From Falsochrobactrum ovis (lineage in GTDB: Bacteria; Pseudomonadota; Alphaproteobacteria; Rhizobiales; Rhizobiaceae): DNA of 64,000 nt. Shown here piece by piece: positions 9,685-18,745 of the stretch (position 1 is the first letter of the stretch; each line of letters starts with the position of its first letter). The notes beneath the pieces were generated by a model, which searched no databases, had not been told where the DNA came from, and saw only the letters and a list, made by a program, of their open reading frames with translations. The translations under genes were made by a program, and so were the position numbers. The stretch lies in NCBI RefSeq assembly GCF_003259955.1, contig NZ_QLMK01000002.1, forward strand, positions 186,001 to 250,000, written 5' to 3'.

Positions 9685-9885
9685 ATAGGAAACGGTTCCA
9701 CCTTCATGTGGATGAAAAGGGAACACGGTGAGATCACTATCGACTCCGTGACTGCCCCCGCAACTGTGACCGGAGAGTCGTCCTCTGATGATCGTGAATC
9801 GATCAAAGCCACTGATAGTTACTATCGGGAAGGTGGAGGATAGATGAAGACCCGGAAGTCAGGAGACCTGCCGTATCTCGTCACC
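9685..9885 (+). ncRNA. Cobalamin (adenosylcobalamin) riboswitch
   Basis: Aptamer upstream of btuB. Conserved pieces in order: GGTTCC pairing with GGGAAC, ACGGTGAG, GACTGCCCCCGCAACTGTGA, AAGCCACTG (the B12-box core), GGGAAGG, and GAAGACCCGGAAGTCAGGAG followed by ACCTGCC. It binds cobalamin coenzymes and lowers expression of the downstream uptake operon. The exact ends are approximate. Confidence 0.93.
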
Positions 9886-9915
9886 TATGTCTGACACGGG
9901 GTGTGTTCAGGCGCG

Positions 9916-9963
9916 GCCGTCCGTAGCGGTGACATTTATAAATGTTACCGCGGAGCAGACGGC
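9916..9963 (+). promoter_or_regulatory. Two-tier hairpin, probable riboswitch expression platform
   Basis: The outer stem GCCGTC (9916-9921) pairs with GACGGC (9958-9963). Inside it, GCGGTGACATTT (9926-9937) pairs with AAATGTTACCGC (9940-9951), with a single G-U pair. It lies between the aptamer and the btuB start (10011), without a T tract, suggesting control of translation rather than termination. Mechanism is inferred. Confidence 0.5.
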
Positions 9964-10010
9964 TACAGCCATTTCTGACCTGCGGTGAATAAGCTCGTGC
10001 AGGAGAGGAA

Positions 10011-11879
10011 ATGCGAAGCTTTAAATTTTCTGTTTTATTGATCGTGAGTGTTCTCACAACAGTGCCAGTTAGGGTGTCGGCGCAGCCTTTCGCTGGTCAA
10101 CAAAGCGGAGTGGTGCTTGATACAATCGTTGTGACGCCGCTGCGCCGTGCGACCTCGCTTCAGAATTCAACATCATCGGTAACGGTTATCGATAGAGACG
10201 AAATAGAGCGATCAGCCGCGCCTGATCTGCAATCATTGCTCAAGCGCGTTAGCGGTATCAGCCTTGGAACTTATGGCGGGCAGGGCTCGGGTGCTAATCT
10301 CTACATGCGGGGTATGTCGCCGCAGCAGACGCTGGTTTTGGTGAACGGGGTGCGTACCGCTTCTGCTAGTTCTGGCACTACTGCTCTTTTTGGTATTCCA
10401 TTAAGTGCGATTGAACGTATCGAAATCGCCAAAGGCGTTCATTCGTCGCAATATGGTTCTGATGCGCTTGGTGGTGTTATCAATATTATCACCAAACAGG
10501 GTGGCGCTTGCGAAGAACGTTCCTGGTGCGGCAGTTTTTCGACTGGGGTGACTCACCCTTGGGGAGGATATGCGTCGGGGACAATCCAAGGGAAAACGGC
10601 TGATGGCGTGGAATTTGCCATTGGTGCCGCGATCACTGGAACTCAAGGCTATAATTTTACGACTTTAGACAGTTGGGGACATCACCCTGACAATGATGGT
10701 TTTCTGCAAGGATCGCTCAATCTAGCTTTGGCTAAAGATTTTGAGTGGGGAAGATTATATGCAGATGGGCTGATCAGCCGAAATCATACCGAATATGATG
10801 GCTATCCCACGGATGAGAGTTATAGCACCAATTTTGCCGGAAAATTAGGAACTCGAATTAACCATAGTGCTGATTGGTCGACGACAATTGAACTGAGCAG
10901 CGGTATCGATAGTGCGCGGGATTACAGCAAAACACTGCCAGATGTCGATCGTTTTGAAACGAAACGTTTTGGGATATTCGCTTCTACCACGAAGGAAATC
11001 CAAAGCGGAGCTGCATTGCATAGTGTGACATTTGGCGGTGAAGTTTATCGCGAAAAGCTGAATTCGTCTGTCGATTTTGACGTGACGAGCAGGGATCTTG
11101 CTGCTGCCTTTGCGCAATATTCATGGGAAGGCGAAGCTCTGCGTTTTGATGGCGGTGTGCGCTATGATTACAATGAGCAATTTGGTGATGTCGTCACTTA
11201 TAATCTTGGCGGAAGTTATGAAATCCTGCCAGACTTGGTGTTACGCACTTCTTTCGGTACTGGATTTAGGGCTCCGACTTTCAACGAACTTTATTATCCG
11301 GGATATGCAAATCCCAACTTGGCGCCAGAAAAATCACGGTCTTTCGAGATTGGAATGAACTGGCAGCTTAGCGCGGCAACCACACTGGACGTGGCCGTTT
11401 ATCGAAATTGGTTGCGAAATGCGATCATCAACGCCAAAGGCTCGGATGGTGTGAGTCGGCCCTATAATATTTCGCGCGCTGAAGTAACGGGTCTTGAAGC
11501 GACGCTTGCGCATCGGTTTGATGATCGCTGGGGTGTGAAAGGTATGATTGATCTCAAGCGTCCGCTCGATAAGGATACCGACACGGATCTTCCCTATCGG
11601 GAGCGGGTCAAAATGAGCGGCGAGATCAATTTTCAGCCGGTTGAGAAGCTCGATCTGACTGCCCGCGTCAACTATGGCGGATCGCGTTATACCAATACAG
11701 CTAATACAATTAAGCTTGCAGATTATGTCACAGCGGATTTCGTAGCGCTTTATCAACTGGATAAGCAGTCACAGCTGAAATTTTCTGTCGAGAATATGTT
11801 TGATAAAAAATACCAGACCATCTCCGGTTATATAGCGCCGGGGCGGAGCTTTAACATTGGGCTTACCCGGAATTTTTGA
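10011..11879 (+). CDS. btuB: TonB-dependent cobalamin receptor (BtuB-like)
   Basis: Outer-membrane receptor for vitamin B12/corrinoids, energised by TonB. 622 residues, the usual size for BtuB. A signal peptide ends near VSAQP (about residue 25). A TonB box DTIVVTPLR follows at about 37-45, then a plug domain (SVTVIDRDEIERSAAPDL, YGSDALGGVINIITK) and a 22-strand barrel ending in a terminal phenylalanine (GLTRNF). GCAGGAGAGGAA precedes the ATG. The cobalamin riboswitch directly upstream and the BtuFCD genes directly downstream fix the substrate assignment. The next gene starts about 14 bases after its stop. Confidence 0.93.
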   Translation: MRSFKFSVLLIVSVLTTVPVRVSAQPFAGQQSGVVLDTIVVTPLRRATSLQNSTSSVTVIDRDEIERSAAPDLQSLLKRVSGISLGTYGGQGSGANLYMRGMSPQQTLVLVNGVRTASASSGTTALFGIPLSAIERIEIAKGVHSSQYGSDALGGVINIITKQGGACEERSWCGSFSTGVTHPWGGYASGTIQGKTADGVEFAIGAAITGTQGYNFTTLDSWGHHPDNDGFLQGSLNLALAKDFEWGRLYADGLISRNHTEYDGYPTDESYSTNFAGKLGTRINHSADWSTTIELSSGIDSARDYSKTLPDVDRFETKRFGIFASTTKEIQSGAALHSVTFGGEVYREKLNSSVDFDVTSRDLAAAFAQYSWEGEALRFDGGVRYDYNEQFGDVVTYNLGGSYEILPDLVLRTSFGTGFRAPTFNELYYPGYANPNLAPEKSRSFEIGMNWQLSAATTLDVAVYRNWLRNAIINAKGSDGVSRPYNISRAEVTGLEATLAHRFDDRWGVKGMIDLKRPLDKDTDTDLPYRERVKMSGEINFQPVEKLDLTARVNYGGSRYTNTANTIKLADYVTADFVALYQLDKQSQLKFSVENMFDKKYQTISGYIAPGRSFNIGLTRNF

Positions 11880-11892
11880 ATTGGGCCGCGCA

Positions 11893-12732
11893 ATGAATAA
11901 ACGGTCTAAGAAAAAGCTGTTAAGGGGCTGCCTTGCGGCGGCCCTGATCCTCTTTGGGTCTAGTGCTACATATGCGCAAGCAACTCCCCAGCGGGTTGTT
12001 TCTATTAATGTGTGTACCGATCAGCTGGCAATGTTGCTGGCCAGTGAGGCACAGCTACGCTCTGTCTCTTTTATGGCCGTTGATCCGTTTCTTTCTACTA
12101 TGGCAGATCAGGCGTCACGCTTGCCTCTTAATGATGCGCAAGTGGAAGAAGTCATTCTTATGAAGCCTGATCTGGTGCTGGCGAGCACGTTTTCTTCACG
12201 AACAACGGTTGAACTATTGCATGAGCTGGGGGTGAGGGTAGAAGAGTTCGAACCAGCGCGGGATTTCGAGGATATTCGTTTACAGATCGCGCGGATGGGT
12301 AATTTGCTGGGACAACCAGAACGGGCGCAGGCAGAGATAGAATCTATGGAGGCGGCACTTGCGGAAATTGACCGACCAAGTAGCGATCTCAGTGTCGCGC
12401 TTTATTATGCGAATGGTTACACATCCGGACCGGGGACACTTATCGACGCGGTGGTGCGTCAGGCGGGTTTGAAAAACATCGCCGAACGGGCAGGTGTCAG
12501 GGGATCAACCCGAATGCCGCTGGAAATGCTGATCATGGAAAAACCGGATATTATTCTAAGCAGTTCGCGCGAGCGAGGCCCGGCGCTGGCATTTGAGAAT
12601 TTTGAGCATCCGGCAATGCACGCATTGGAAAATCAAGCCAGGATTGTTTCCATCGATGACAATCTGACGGTATGCGGTGGGCCATTTACCGTGAAAGCAG
12701 TCGAACAGCTTGCAGGGGCGGCGCGTGAGTGA
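11893..12732 (+). CDS. btuF: Cobalamin ABC transporter substrate-binding protein (BtuF-like)
   Basis: Periplasmic binding protein of about 279 residues, class III fold (helical backbone). The signal peptide has a lysine/arginine-rich start (MNKRSKKKLLRG) and cleavage near ATYAQA. The mature part begins TPQRVVSINVCTDQLAMLL, typical for BtuF/FepB-like proteins. It should hand corrinoid from BtuB to the BtuCD permease. I chose ATG 11893 because it begins the signal peptide; an upstream TTG at 11857 would overlap the btuB end and add a non-signal extension. It overlaps btuC by a few bases, indicating translational coupling. Confidence 0.88.
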   Translation: MNKRSKKKLLRGCLAAALILFGSSATYAQATPQRVVSINVCTDQLAMLLASEAQLRSVSFMAVDPFLSTMADQASRLPLNDAQVEEVILMKPDLVLASTFSSRTTVELLHELGVRVEEFEPARDFEDIRLQIARMGNLLGQPERAQAEIESMEAALAEIDRPSSDLSVALYYANGYTSGPGTLIDAVVRQAGLKNIAERAGVRGSTRMPLEMLIMEKPDIILSSSRERGPALAFENFEHPAMHALENQARIVSIDDNLTVCGGPFTVKAVEQLAGAARE

Positions 12733-13726
12733 AAATGCTCGATATGTAACATTGTTGGCAATGCTAGGAGCATTAACAACAGTATTTTTCGCCCTATCAC
12801 TCTTGATCGGTCCGGCACAGCTAACTCTAACGGAAAGCATGACGGCCCTTTTCAACGGCGAAGGGGGCACATTCGTTGTGGTGATGCGCGATATCCGATT
12901 GCCGCGAGCGCTCCTGGCATTATTAATCGGCGGCTCTTTGGGGCTTTCAGGCGCGGTATTGCAAGGCTATTTGCGCAATCCATTAGCCGAGCCCGGCTTG
13001 CTGGGAGTTAGTGCATCAGCCTCGTTGGGAGCGGTGATTGCAATTTATAGCGGGCTTTCCTTGTTGTTTCCGCTGGCACTTCCGTTATTTGCGCTCATCG
13101 GAGCGCTGGTTTCGGTGTTATTGGTGAAAGCTCTGGCAGGGCGGTATTCTGGATCGCTTACCGTAATTTTAGCTGGCGTTGCTGTGACAAGTTTTGCAGG
13201 GGCATTGACTTCCTTGGCGCTAAATTTATCGCCCAATCCATTCGCTGCAATGGAAATCGTTTTCTGGATGCTCGGTTCGCTCGCGGATCGGTCTATGATG
13301 CATGTCTATCTCGCTGCACCGTTTATTTTGTTGGGATGGACCATGCTTTTTTCGCTTGGCCGGGCTTTAGACAGCCTTACATTTGGGGCGGATGCTGCGG
13401 CGAGCATGGGGGTAAATCTTTCTCGCTTCCAGCTAATCGCAATTTTAGGCACGGCTTTTTGTGTCGGGGCATCGACCGCCGTTGCGGGCGCGATCGGCTT
13501 TGTGGGGTTGGTCGTGCCGCATCTTCTACGACCACTGGTCGGCGCACGCCCATCGCGGCTGCTTGCGGCTAGCACTTTGGGCGGCGCAGTTTTGGTGTTG
13601 GCGGCTGATATTCTGGTACGTATTTTAATGCCGGGACACGATTTGAAACTCGGCGTGCTGACAGCGCTTATAGGGGCACCTTTCTTTCTTGGGCTCGTGA
13701 TTAAGTATCGGAGGCAGATCGTATGA
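12725..13726 (+). CDS. btuC: Cobalamin ABC transporter permease (BtuC/FecCD family)
   Basis: Inner-membrane permease of about 333 residues with around ten hydrophobic segments. FecCD-family motifs: RLPRALLALLIGGSLGLSG, GYLRNPLAEPGLLGVS, and GFVGLVVPHLLRPLVG near the C-terminus. The start is probably GTG 12725 (CAGGGGCGGC upstream), inside the end of btuF; a TTG at 12710 is the alternative. The stop overlaps the start of btuD by four bases (ATGA). By context it imports cobalamin; the fold alone would also fit siderophore or heme. Confidence 0.9.
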   Translation: MSENARYVTLLAMLGALTTVFFALSLLIGPAQLTLTESMTALFNGEGGTFVVVMRDIRLPRALLALLIGGSLGLSGAVLQGYLRNPLAEPGLLGVSASASLGAVIAIYSGLSLLFPLALPLFALIGALVSVLLVKALAGRYSGSLTVILAGVAVTSFAGALTSLALNLSPNPFAAMEIVFWMLGSLADRSMMHVYLAAPFILLGWTMLFSLGRALDSLTFGADAAASMGVNLSRFQLIAILGTAFCVGASTAVAGAIGFVGLVVPHLLRPLVGARPSRLLAASTLGGAVLVLAADILVRILMPGHDLKLGVLTALIGAPFFLGLVIKYRRQIV

Positions 13727-14496
13727 GCTTACTTTCTGTCAACGGGCTTCAATTGTCTTTTGGCCACAGAACGGTTCTTTCCGGAGTGTCATTTGAAGCG
13801 GAACCGGGCGAATTCATTGGTCTGATCGGTCCCAATGGCGCAGGCAAAACAAGCTTGCTCAAGGCTATTTTGGGGTTGATCGCCAGTGATGGCCAGCTTT
13901 CGCTTGAGAATCGTGATTTGCGAAACATGACTAATCAGGAAAAGGCGCGGCATTTGGCTTATCTTCCGCAGGAACGGGAGGTGGCTTGGCCAGTGGCCGT
14001 CAAAACCTTAGTTTCTTTTGCCCGTGCGGCCTTAAAGCCCATGTTTGAAGGCCAGGATGATGAGGATATTAAACTCGTTGAAGCCGCGATGCGGCGTATG
14101 GATGTGATTCGCTTTTGTGATCGGGTGGTCAGCGAATTATCGGGGGGAGAGAAAGCGCGAGTGTTGATTGCGCGTGTTCTAGCGCAAAATACGCCCATTA
14201 TCCTAGCAGATGAACCGGTGGCTGGGCTTGATCCTGCTCATCAGCTTGGGTTGATGGAGGTTTTTGCTTCCCTTGCTGCCGAGGGGCGCACCGTGATCGC
14301 GTCGATGCATGAGCTAAGTTTAGCAGCGGGATATTGTACCCGTCTGATTGTTTTGGATCAGGGGAAGGTAGTTGCGGACGGGCCGCCAACAAAAGTGCTG
14401 AGCGAAGAGTTGCTACGGTCTGTATATGGTATCAATGCTCATCTTTTAGATGTCGGAGGTAAGCTTATCGTGCATCCGAAATCGGTTTTGCGCTGA
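13723..14496 (+). CDS. btuD: Cobalamin ABC transporter ATP-binding protein (BtuD-like)
   Basis: Cytoplasmic ATPase of 257 residues powering BtuC. Walker A GPNGAGKT at about residues 36-43, signature LSGGEKARVLIARVLA, Walker B IILADEPVAGLD and the switch histidine in ASMHELSL are all present. It is translationally coupled to btuC by an ATGA overlap and is the last gene of the riboswitch-controlled btuBFCD operon. A terminator hairpin follows 15 bases after the stop. Confidence 0.92.
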   Translation: MSLLSVNGLQLSFGHRTVLSGVSFEAEPGEFIGLIGPNGAGKTSLLKAILGLIASDGQLSLENRDLRNMTNQEKARHLAYLPQEREVAWPVAVKTLVSFARAALKPMFEGQDDEDIKLVEAAMRRMDVIRFCDRVVSELSGGEKARVLIARVLAQNTPIILADEPVAGLDPAHQLGLMEVFASLAAEGRTVIASMHELSLAAGYCTRLIVLDQGKVVADGPPTKVLSEELLRSVYGINAHLLDVGGKLIVHPKSVLR

Positions 14497-14510
14497 ATTA
14501 TAGCGAAGAA

Positions 14511-14533
14511 AAAGGCCCCTTTATTGGGGCCTT
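14511..14533. terminator. Terminator between btuD and the EF-hand gene
   Basis: AAGGCCCC (14512-14519) pairs with GGGGCCTT (14526-14533). Read on the minus strand, a TTTTTCTT tract follows, so it best serves the EF-hand gene. It also lies just behind btuD, converging from the other side. Confidence 0.75.
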
Positions 14534-14557
14534 CATAGCTAGCTTTCCATAATCAGC

Positions 14558-15067
14558 TTATTGTGCGGGTGCTTTATGGTGTCCACGCTCAAAGTTTCCC
14601 TTGGCGTGATGTCTTTTTGAATGTTGATCGCCTTTGCCGTGAAATTTACCGGCAGCGCGAAGTTCCTTACGATCCAGCGTGCCATCTTCGTTGCGGTCGA
14701 GAACGGCGAATTCCTTTTCACGCTGCTTCTGAATTTCATCGAGCGTAACTTTGCCATCGCCATTAATATCCAGACGGCGCTCCATCCGATCGGCCGCTCT
14801 TTTTACGATGCGCTGAAGGGCTAAAGCTTCAATCTCCTCACGCGATAGTTGTCCATCGCCATTGGTATCGGCAGATTTAAGTTCATCCATTCGCGAGTAT
14901 TTGTTAAGATCAATCGGAGTTCTCTTTCCGAATTTCCCTTCATCTTGTGTAATCTCGGACTTTTCTACAGAGTTTTCGACGTTATTTGCACTATTGTCTT
15001 GCGCAAAGGCCGAGATCGAAAGAAAAGAAGTGGTGATTGCGGTAATAACAAAGATTTTCGATCGCAT
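14558..15067 (-). CDS. Exported EF-hand calcium-binding protein
   Basis: Protein of 169 residues with a signal peptide (MRSKIFVITAITTSFLSISA, cleavage after AFA). Three canonical 12-residue calcium loops are visible: DTNGDGQLSREE (about 67-78), DINGDGKVTLDE (100-111) and DRNEDGTLDRKE (124-135). The C-terminus is rich in His, Lys and Gly (KGDQHSKRHHAKG), which may bind metals or anions. A periplasmic calcium-binding role is likely; a precise function is unknown. The linker after the signal is acidic and low in complexity. Confidence 0.88.
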   Translation of the reverse strand: MRSKIFVITAITTSFLSISAFAQDNSANNVENSVEKSEITQDEGKFGKRTPIDLNKYSRMDELKSADTNGDGQLSREEIEALALQRIVKRAADRMERRLDINGDGKVTLDEIQKQREKEFAVLDRNEDGTLDRKELRAAGKFHGKGDQHSKRHHAKGNFERGHHKAPAQ

Positions 15068-15183
15068 GTTTATTAAACTCCATTACGCTACAAAAATTAT
15101 CGTCCGAAGACGTGCTGTAATATTAGGCATATTAAATGAACCCGATATGAATAGGCCAATTAATATTTTGTAATGTAAACCCA

Positions 15184-16056
15184 TCATGAAGAGGATTGCT
15201 TTTGCGCGACGACGCGTTGTCGGAAAATTGAGAAGAGGCCAGCGCCCACCACGATGATTGCGCCCAGAATAATGTTCCAGGTCAGCGTTTCGTGGAAGAT
15301 GAAAGTGGCGATGAAAGCACCAAAAACTAGTTGCAGATAGGTGAGGGGCTGCACTTCCGAGGCTTCCAGTACTTCATAGGCTTTGATGAGGCAAAAGTGA
15401 CTTGAAATACCGCAAGCGCAAAGGGCCGCGACCCAGATCCAGTCCTTTGGTGCAATTGGTACCATCTGAAAAAGCCCGGCGACCGTAAGTACAAGGACAC
15501 CGCCAACGGCCGTATAGAACAGACTCGTGACGGATGAGTCAGTCTTGCTCACTGCTCTGGTTGCGACCGAATAGATGGAAAACATTACCGCCGCAGTTAA
15601 TGGTAAGAGCAGGTTGAGATCAAATGACGCTCCCGTGGGGTTGATAATTAATAAGACGCCCAAAAATCCAGCAACGATGGCGCTCCAGCGGCGCCAGCCG
15701 ATCTTTTCTCCGAGGAAAGGTACGGAAAGCATTGTGATGAGCAAGGGAGCGATTTGAATGATGGATTGGGCCATGGCGAGCCCGACCAGAGTGAGCCCGT
15801 AAATGAAAATAACAATTTCTGTTGCGAGCAATGCGCCTCGAAAAAGTTGAAGGAAAGGTCGAGTTGTAGCAGCGACCTTTAAAATCCCTCCTGACCGCAT
15901 AGCCAAAAAGATGACAAACGCTGTGAAAACCCAATAACGAATCATCGTAATAAATATGGGCGGATAATGCGTACCAAGATATTTGGAAACGCCGTCTTGT
16001 GCAGCAAAAATGGTTGCAGCGAGAAGGGTGAGGATGTAGCCACGGGACTTAGTCAT
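15184..16056 (-). CDS. DMT-superfamily (EamA) transporter
   Basis: Inner-membrane protein of 290 residues with about ten hydrophobic helices arranged as two EamA repeats. The first repeat covers about residues 5-140 (SRGYILTLLAATIFAAQDGVSKY...), the second about 150-280 (...YLQLVFGAFIATFIFHE). Such proteins export metabolites such as amino acids or related compounds; the substrate is unknown. It is monocistronic, transcribed away from tRNA-Gln. Confidence 0.88.
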   Translation of the reverse strand: MTKSRGYILTLLAATIFAAQDGVSKYLGTHYPPIFITMIRYWVFTAFVIFLAMRSGGILKVAATTRPFLQLFRGALLATEIVIFIYGLTLVGLAMAQSIIQIAPLLITMLSVPFLGEKIGWRRWSAIVAGFLGVLLIINPTGASFDLNLLLPLTAAVMFSIYSVATRAVSKTDSSVTSLFYTAVGGVLVLTVAGLFQMVPIAPKDWIWVAALCACGISSHFCLIKAYEVLEASEVQPLTYLQLVFGAFIATFIFHETLTWNIILGAIIVVGAGLFSIFRQRVVAQKQSSS

Positions 16057-16253
16057 GCCTCATACTTAGCCGGGCTCTTGATCTTCGGCTATGGCTAATT
16101 TGTTCCCCACAACTTTAATATCAATTTAAGCGGTTACAAAAACGCTATTTCGAATGAAATAGCTTGCCCAAGCGCTAAATATGACGTCTGAAATGCGCAG
16201 AAACGATTGATTTTATGACAAGTTATCAACAATCCACTGTAAATTTGTTTTTG

Positions 16254-16285
16254 TTGATTGCACATTCCTCTGCGAATGGTTATAA
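16254..16285 (+). promoter_or_regulatory. Possible promoter of tRNA-Gln
   Basis: TTGATT (16254-16259) and GGTTAT (16278-16283) are separated by 18 bases and end about 20 bases before the tRNA 5' end. Position and spacing suit a housekeeping promoter; no other evidence. Confidence 0.35.
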
Positions 16286-16303
16286 GCCGCTCGCTTACTG
16301 ATT

Positions 16304-16378
16304 TGGGGCGTAGCCAAGCGGTAAGGCAGCGGTTTTTGGTACCGCCATTCCCTGGTTCGAATCCAGGCGCCCCAGCCA
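16304..16378 (+). tRNA. tRNA-Gln (TTG anticodon)
   Basis: Acceptor TGGGGCG pairs with CGCCCCA; discriminator G and an encoded CCA follow. Anticodon stem GCGGT/ACCGC encloses TTTTGGT, giving anticodon TTG, which reads CAA. The T arm CCTGG-TTCGAAT-CCAGG is perfect. Confidence 0.97.
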
Positions 16379-17035
16379 GCATCATTTAGGTCAAGTAACG
16401 CCTTATCAAGTAAAGACCTTATTGATCTTACTTCACCTTTCTCAAAGCGGTAATCTTCGTTTTTTGATTCGCCAAATGTGCACTTAACTGTAGCACGGAT
16501 TATGCACGTGCCGATTCGTCGACTTTTCTTACCGGATCTAATAAGCATTTATGGCTGGTCAGATATTAGGTCCATAATCTCAGCAGTGTGGAAAAGTTTT
16601 TTTAATGGCGTCGATTGCCTGTTGGGAGGAGCCTAACGGGTTCACGTTCTTGATTAAGGCAGGGTGCCAGAGAGGGGTACAGCTGGCTCAACTATCAAAC
16701 GACGAGCATCTTCGATTATGGGAACCCGGAATTGAGCTACGGCCAAGTCAAGACTGCGGGTCGGTCTAATCTGTGCTGCGCTCAATTTATTGAGCATAAT
16801 ATGCGCATTTTTACCGTCCTGAAGATTTTGATGTGTGCGCCTTTTAGTGGCGTATATCAGTGATGATAGTGAGAAATATCGGCAATGGGATAAAGATTGT
16901 CGCAGATTTACCGCATTAGGTCCTATATTGCACCGTTGACTCTAAAACTTGAGTTCGTCAAGAAGGCAAGATGTGTTCGAAAATCTCTCATGGAGCTCAA
17001 AACGTGCAAAGCAGTATTCTTAATCAGAGGCGTCG
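16379..17035. other. Intergenic region between tRNA-Gln and the polysaccharide exporter
   Basis: About 650 bases with no supportable gene. Minus-strand frames here are read-through of the tRNA. A GCTCAAT/ATTGAGC inverted repeat lies near 16780-16795, before an AT-rich stretch that could hold the promoter of the exporter genes. No integrase fragment or copy of the tRNA end was recognised. Confidence 0.4.
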
Positions 17036-17887
17036 ATGAGCGTTCAATTGCAACATGATGCACAAGGCGAGGCCAGCGTGGTTTCTCATCCGAACTCTGG
17101 CCCTAGAGCTGCGCTCCGGGATGTTTCAGAGGCTTTAGTCAAATATCGTCTGGCATTAGTGTTTGGGTGGCAGGATGTAGCGCAGCGATACCGGAGATCG
17201 CGAGTAGGGGCATTCTGGCTGACGCTGAATATGGCCGTACTGATCGGTGCGTTGGGAATGATTTTCGGCACCCTTTTTGGGGCTGATATGCGTGTCTTCC
17301 TACCATATTTGTGCGCTGGTATGGTCACGTGGGGATTTATATCCACATCGCTTTCGGACGGTTGCACTGCCTTCAGCGCCTCTGATGGTATTATTCTTCA
17401 GGTTCGAATGCCGTTATTTACGCATATTTTGCGGGCCTTGTGGAGAAATGTGATCATTTTCGGACATAATATTCTGATTTTTCCGGTTGTGATGTTATTT
17501 ATGGGGCAGGGGTTTAACCTCAATGTGTTGTGGTCAATTCCCGGTTTCCTTTTGATTAGTTTGAATTTGGCGTGGATGATGCTGACCTTGGCGATATTGT
17601 GTGCAAGATTTCGCGATATGACCCAAGTCATTACAAATATACTTCAGGTCTTGTTTTACGCGACCCCGATAATGTGGATGGTTAAAACTCTGCCAGAACA
17701 TGTGTCACGAGTTTTTATTGATCTGAATCCATTTTATCATTTCATTCAGCTCGTGCGAGCGCCACTGTTTGGCGAAATGCCTGAAGCTGTAAATTGGATC
17801 TATCTTCTCGTACTTGCCGTTATTGGATGGACATTTACCATCCTGTTCTTTGGCAGATATCGCTGGCGCGTAGCTTATTGGCTGTAA
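17036..17887 (+). CDS. ABC-2 type polysaccharide export permease (Wzm-like)
   Basis: Inner-membrane protein of 283 residues with about six hydrophobic segments, beginning after a 40-residue cytoplasmic N-terminus. The family motif QDVAQRYRRSRVGAFW is followed by the first membrane helix, as in Wzm/KpsM/TagG. With the ATPase that starts three bases after its stop, it should export an undecaprenyl-linked polysaccharide across the inner membrane. The neighbouring glycosyltransferases and rhamnose genes agree with O-antigen or a similar surface polymer. Confidence 0.9.
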   Translation: MSVQLQHDAQGEASVVSHPNSGPRAALRDVSEALVKYRLALVFGWQDVAQRYRRSRVGAFWLTLNMAVLIGALGMIFGTLFGADMRVFLPYLCAGMVTWGFISTSLSDGCTAFSASDGIILQVRMPLFTHILRALWRNVIIFGHNILIFPVVMLFMGQGFNLNVLWSIPGFLLISLNLAWMMLTLAILCARFRDMTQVITNILQVLFYATPIMWMVKTLPEHVSRVFIDLNPFYHFIQLVRAPLFGEMPEAVNWIYLLVLAVIGWTFTILFFGRYRWRVAYWL

Positions 17888-17890
17888 AAA

Positions 17891-18631
17891 ATGACTCTTA
17901 TTCAATTATCTAATGTCGGTGTCGAATTTCCGATATATAATTCTTCTAATCGTTCGCTGAAAAACCGTGTTCTGAATATTGCGACCGGAGGCAGAATCGA
18001 GCGGCGAACCGATAGTTTAGTCATCGTCCGCGGACTGGACGATGTGTCCTTGAGATTTGAAGAAGGGGACCGTATCGGGCTGATCGGGCATAACGGTTCC
18101 GGCAAAACGACATTGCTTCGCGTGTTGTCGGGTATTTATACACCAACGCAGGGGACAGCTTTAATACATGGCGCTTGCGTTTCGTTGATCAATATCAGTC
18201 TTGGCATTGATCCGGATGCGACGGGACGGGAGAATATTCTGCTTCGCTCGGCAATGATGGGTATGCATCCTAAAGAGATAGCAGAAAAATTCGAGCAAAT
18301 TGCAGAGTTTTCCGGGTTAGGGGAATTTCTGGATATGCCGTTCAGAACCTATTCGTCAGGGATGCAATTGCGACTGGCCTTCGCAACATCGACCTCGGTT
18401 AGTCCTGAGATTCTTATTATGGATGAATGGCTTTCAACAGGGGATGAAGACTTTAAGGAGCGAGCAAATAACCGTATGCGCGATCTGGTTGAATCCACCA
18501 AGATTCTGGTTTTAGCCAGTCATTCAAAGGATTTGCTGAAGAAGAACTGTAATAGGATCATTTGGCTTGAACACGGACGTGTAAGAATGGACGGTTCACC
18601 TGATGTAGTCTTGCCTGCTTATTTTGGCTGA
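17891..18631 (+). CDS. Polysaccharide export ATP-binding protein (Wzt/KpsT-like, short form)
   Basis: ATPase of 246 residues partnering the permease three bases upstream. Walker A GHNGSGKTTLLR, the characteristic YSSGMQLRLAFA signature and Walker B ILIMDEWLSTGDEDF are typical of the Wzt/TagH/KpsT group. It ends at the nucleotide-binding domain: the C-terminal carbohydrate-binding domain of E. coli O9a-type Wzt (about 430 residues in total) is absent. Substrate selection therefore probably does not depend on recognition of a modified chain end by this subunit. Confidence 0.9.
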   Translation: MTLIQLSNVGVEFPIYNSSNRSLKNRVLNIATGGRIERRTDSLVIVRGLDDVSLRFEEGDRIGLIGHNGSGKTTLLRVLSGIYTPTQGTALIHGACVSLINISLGIDPDATGRENILLRSAMMGMHPKEIAEKFEQIAEFSGLGEFLDMPFRTYSSGMQLRLAFATSTSVSPEILIMDEWLSTGDEDFKERANNRMRDLVESTKILVLASHSKDLLKKNCNRIIWLEHGRVRMDGSPDVVLPAYFG

Positions 18632-18745
18632 ATTTTTTTTCTATCGTACCAATACTGATAATATATTTAAAAATTTGAAACTCAGAACGGGTCGATGGCG
18701 CGTATAGCGTCATCGCACCTCCAATAATATCATAAGGACCAAATT

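Noticed and set aside
16134-16548. Minus-strand frames of 83 and 111 codons over tRNA-Gln
   Set aside because: They read through the tRNA (the familiar WIRTREWRYQ-type artefact) and have no ribosome-binding site; the tRNA explains the region.
16379-17035. Phage or island attachment site at tRNA-Gln
   Set aside because: No second copy of the tRNA 3' end and no integrase were seen in the window.
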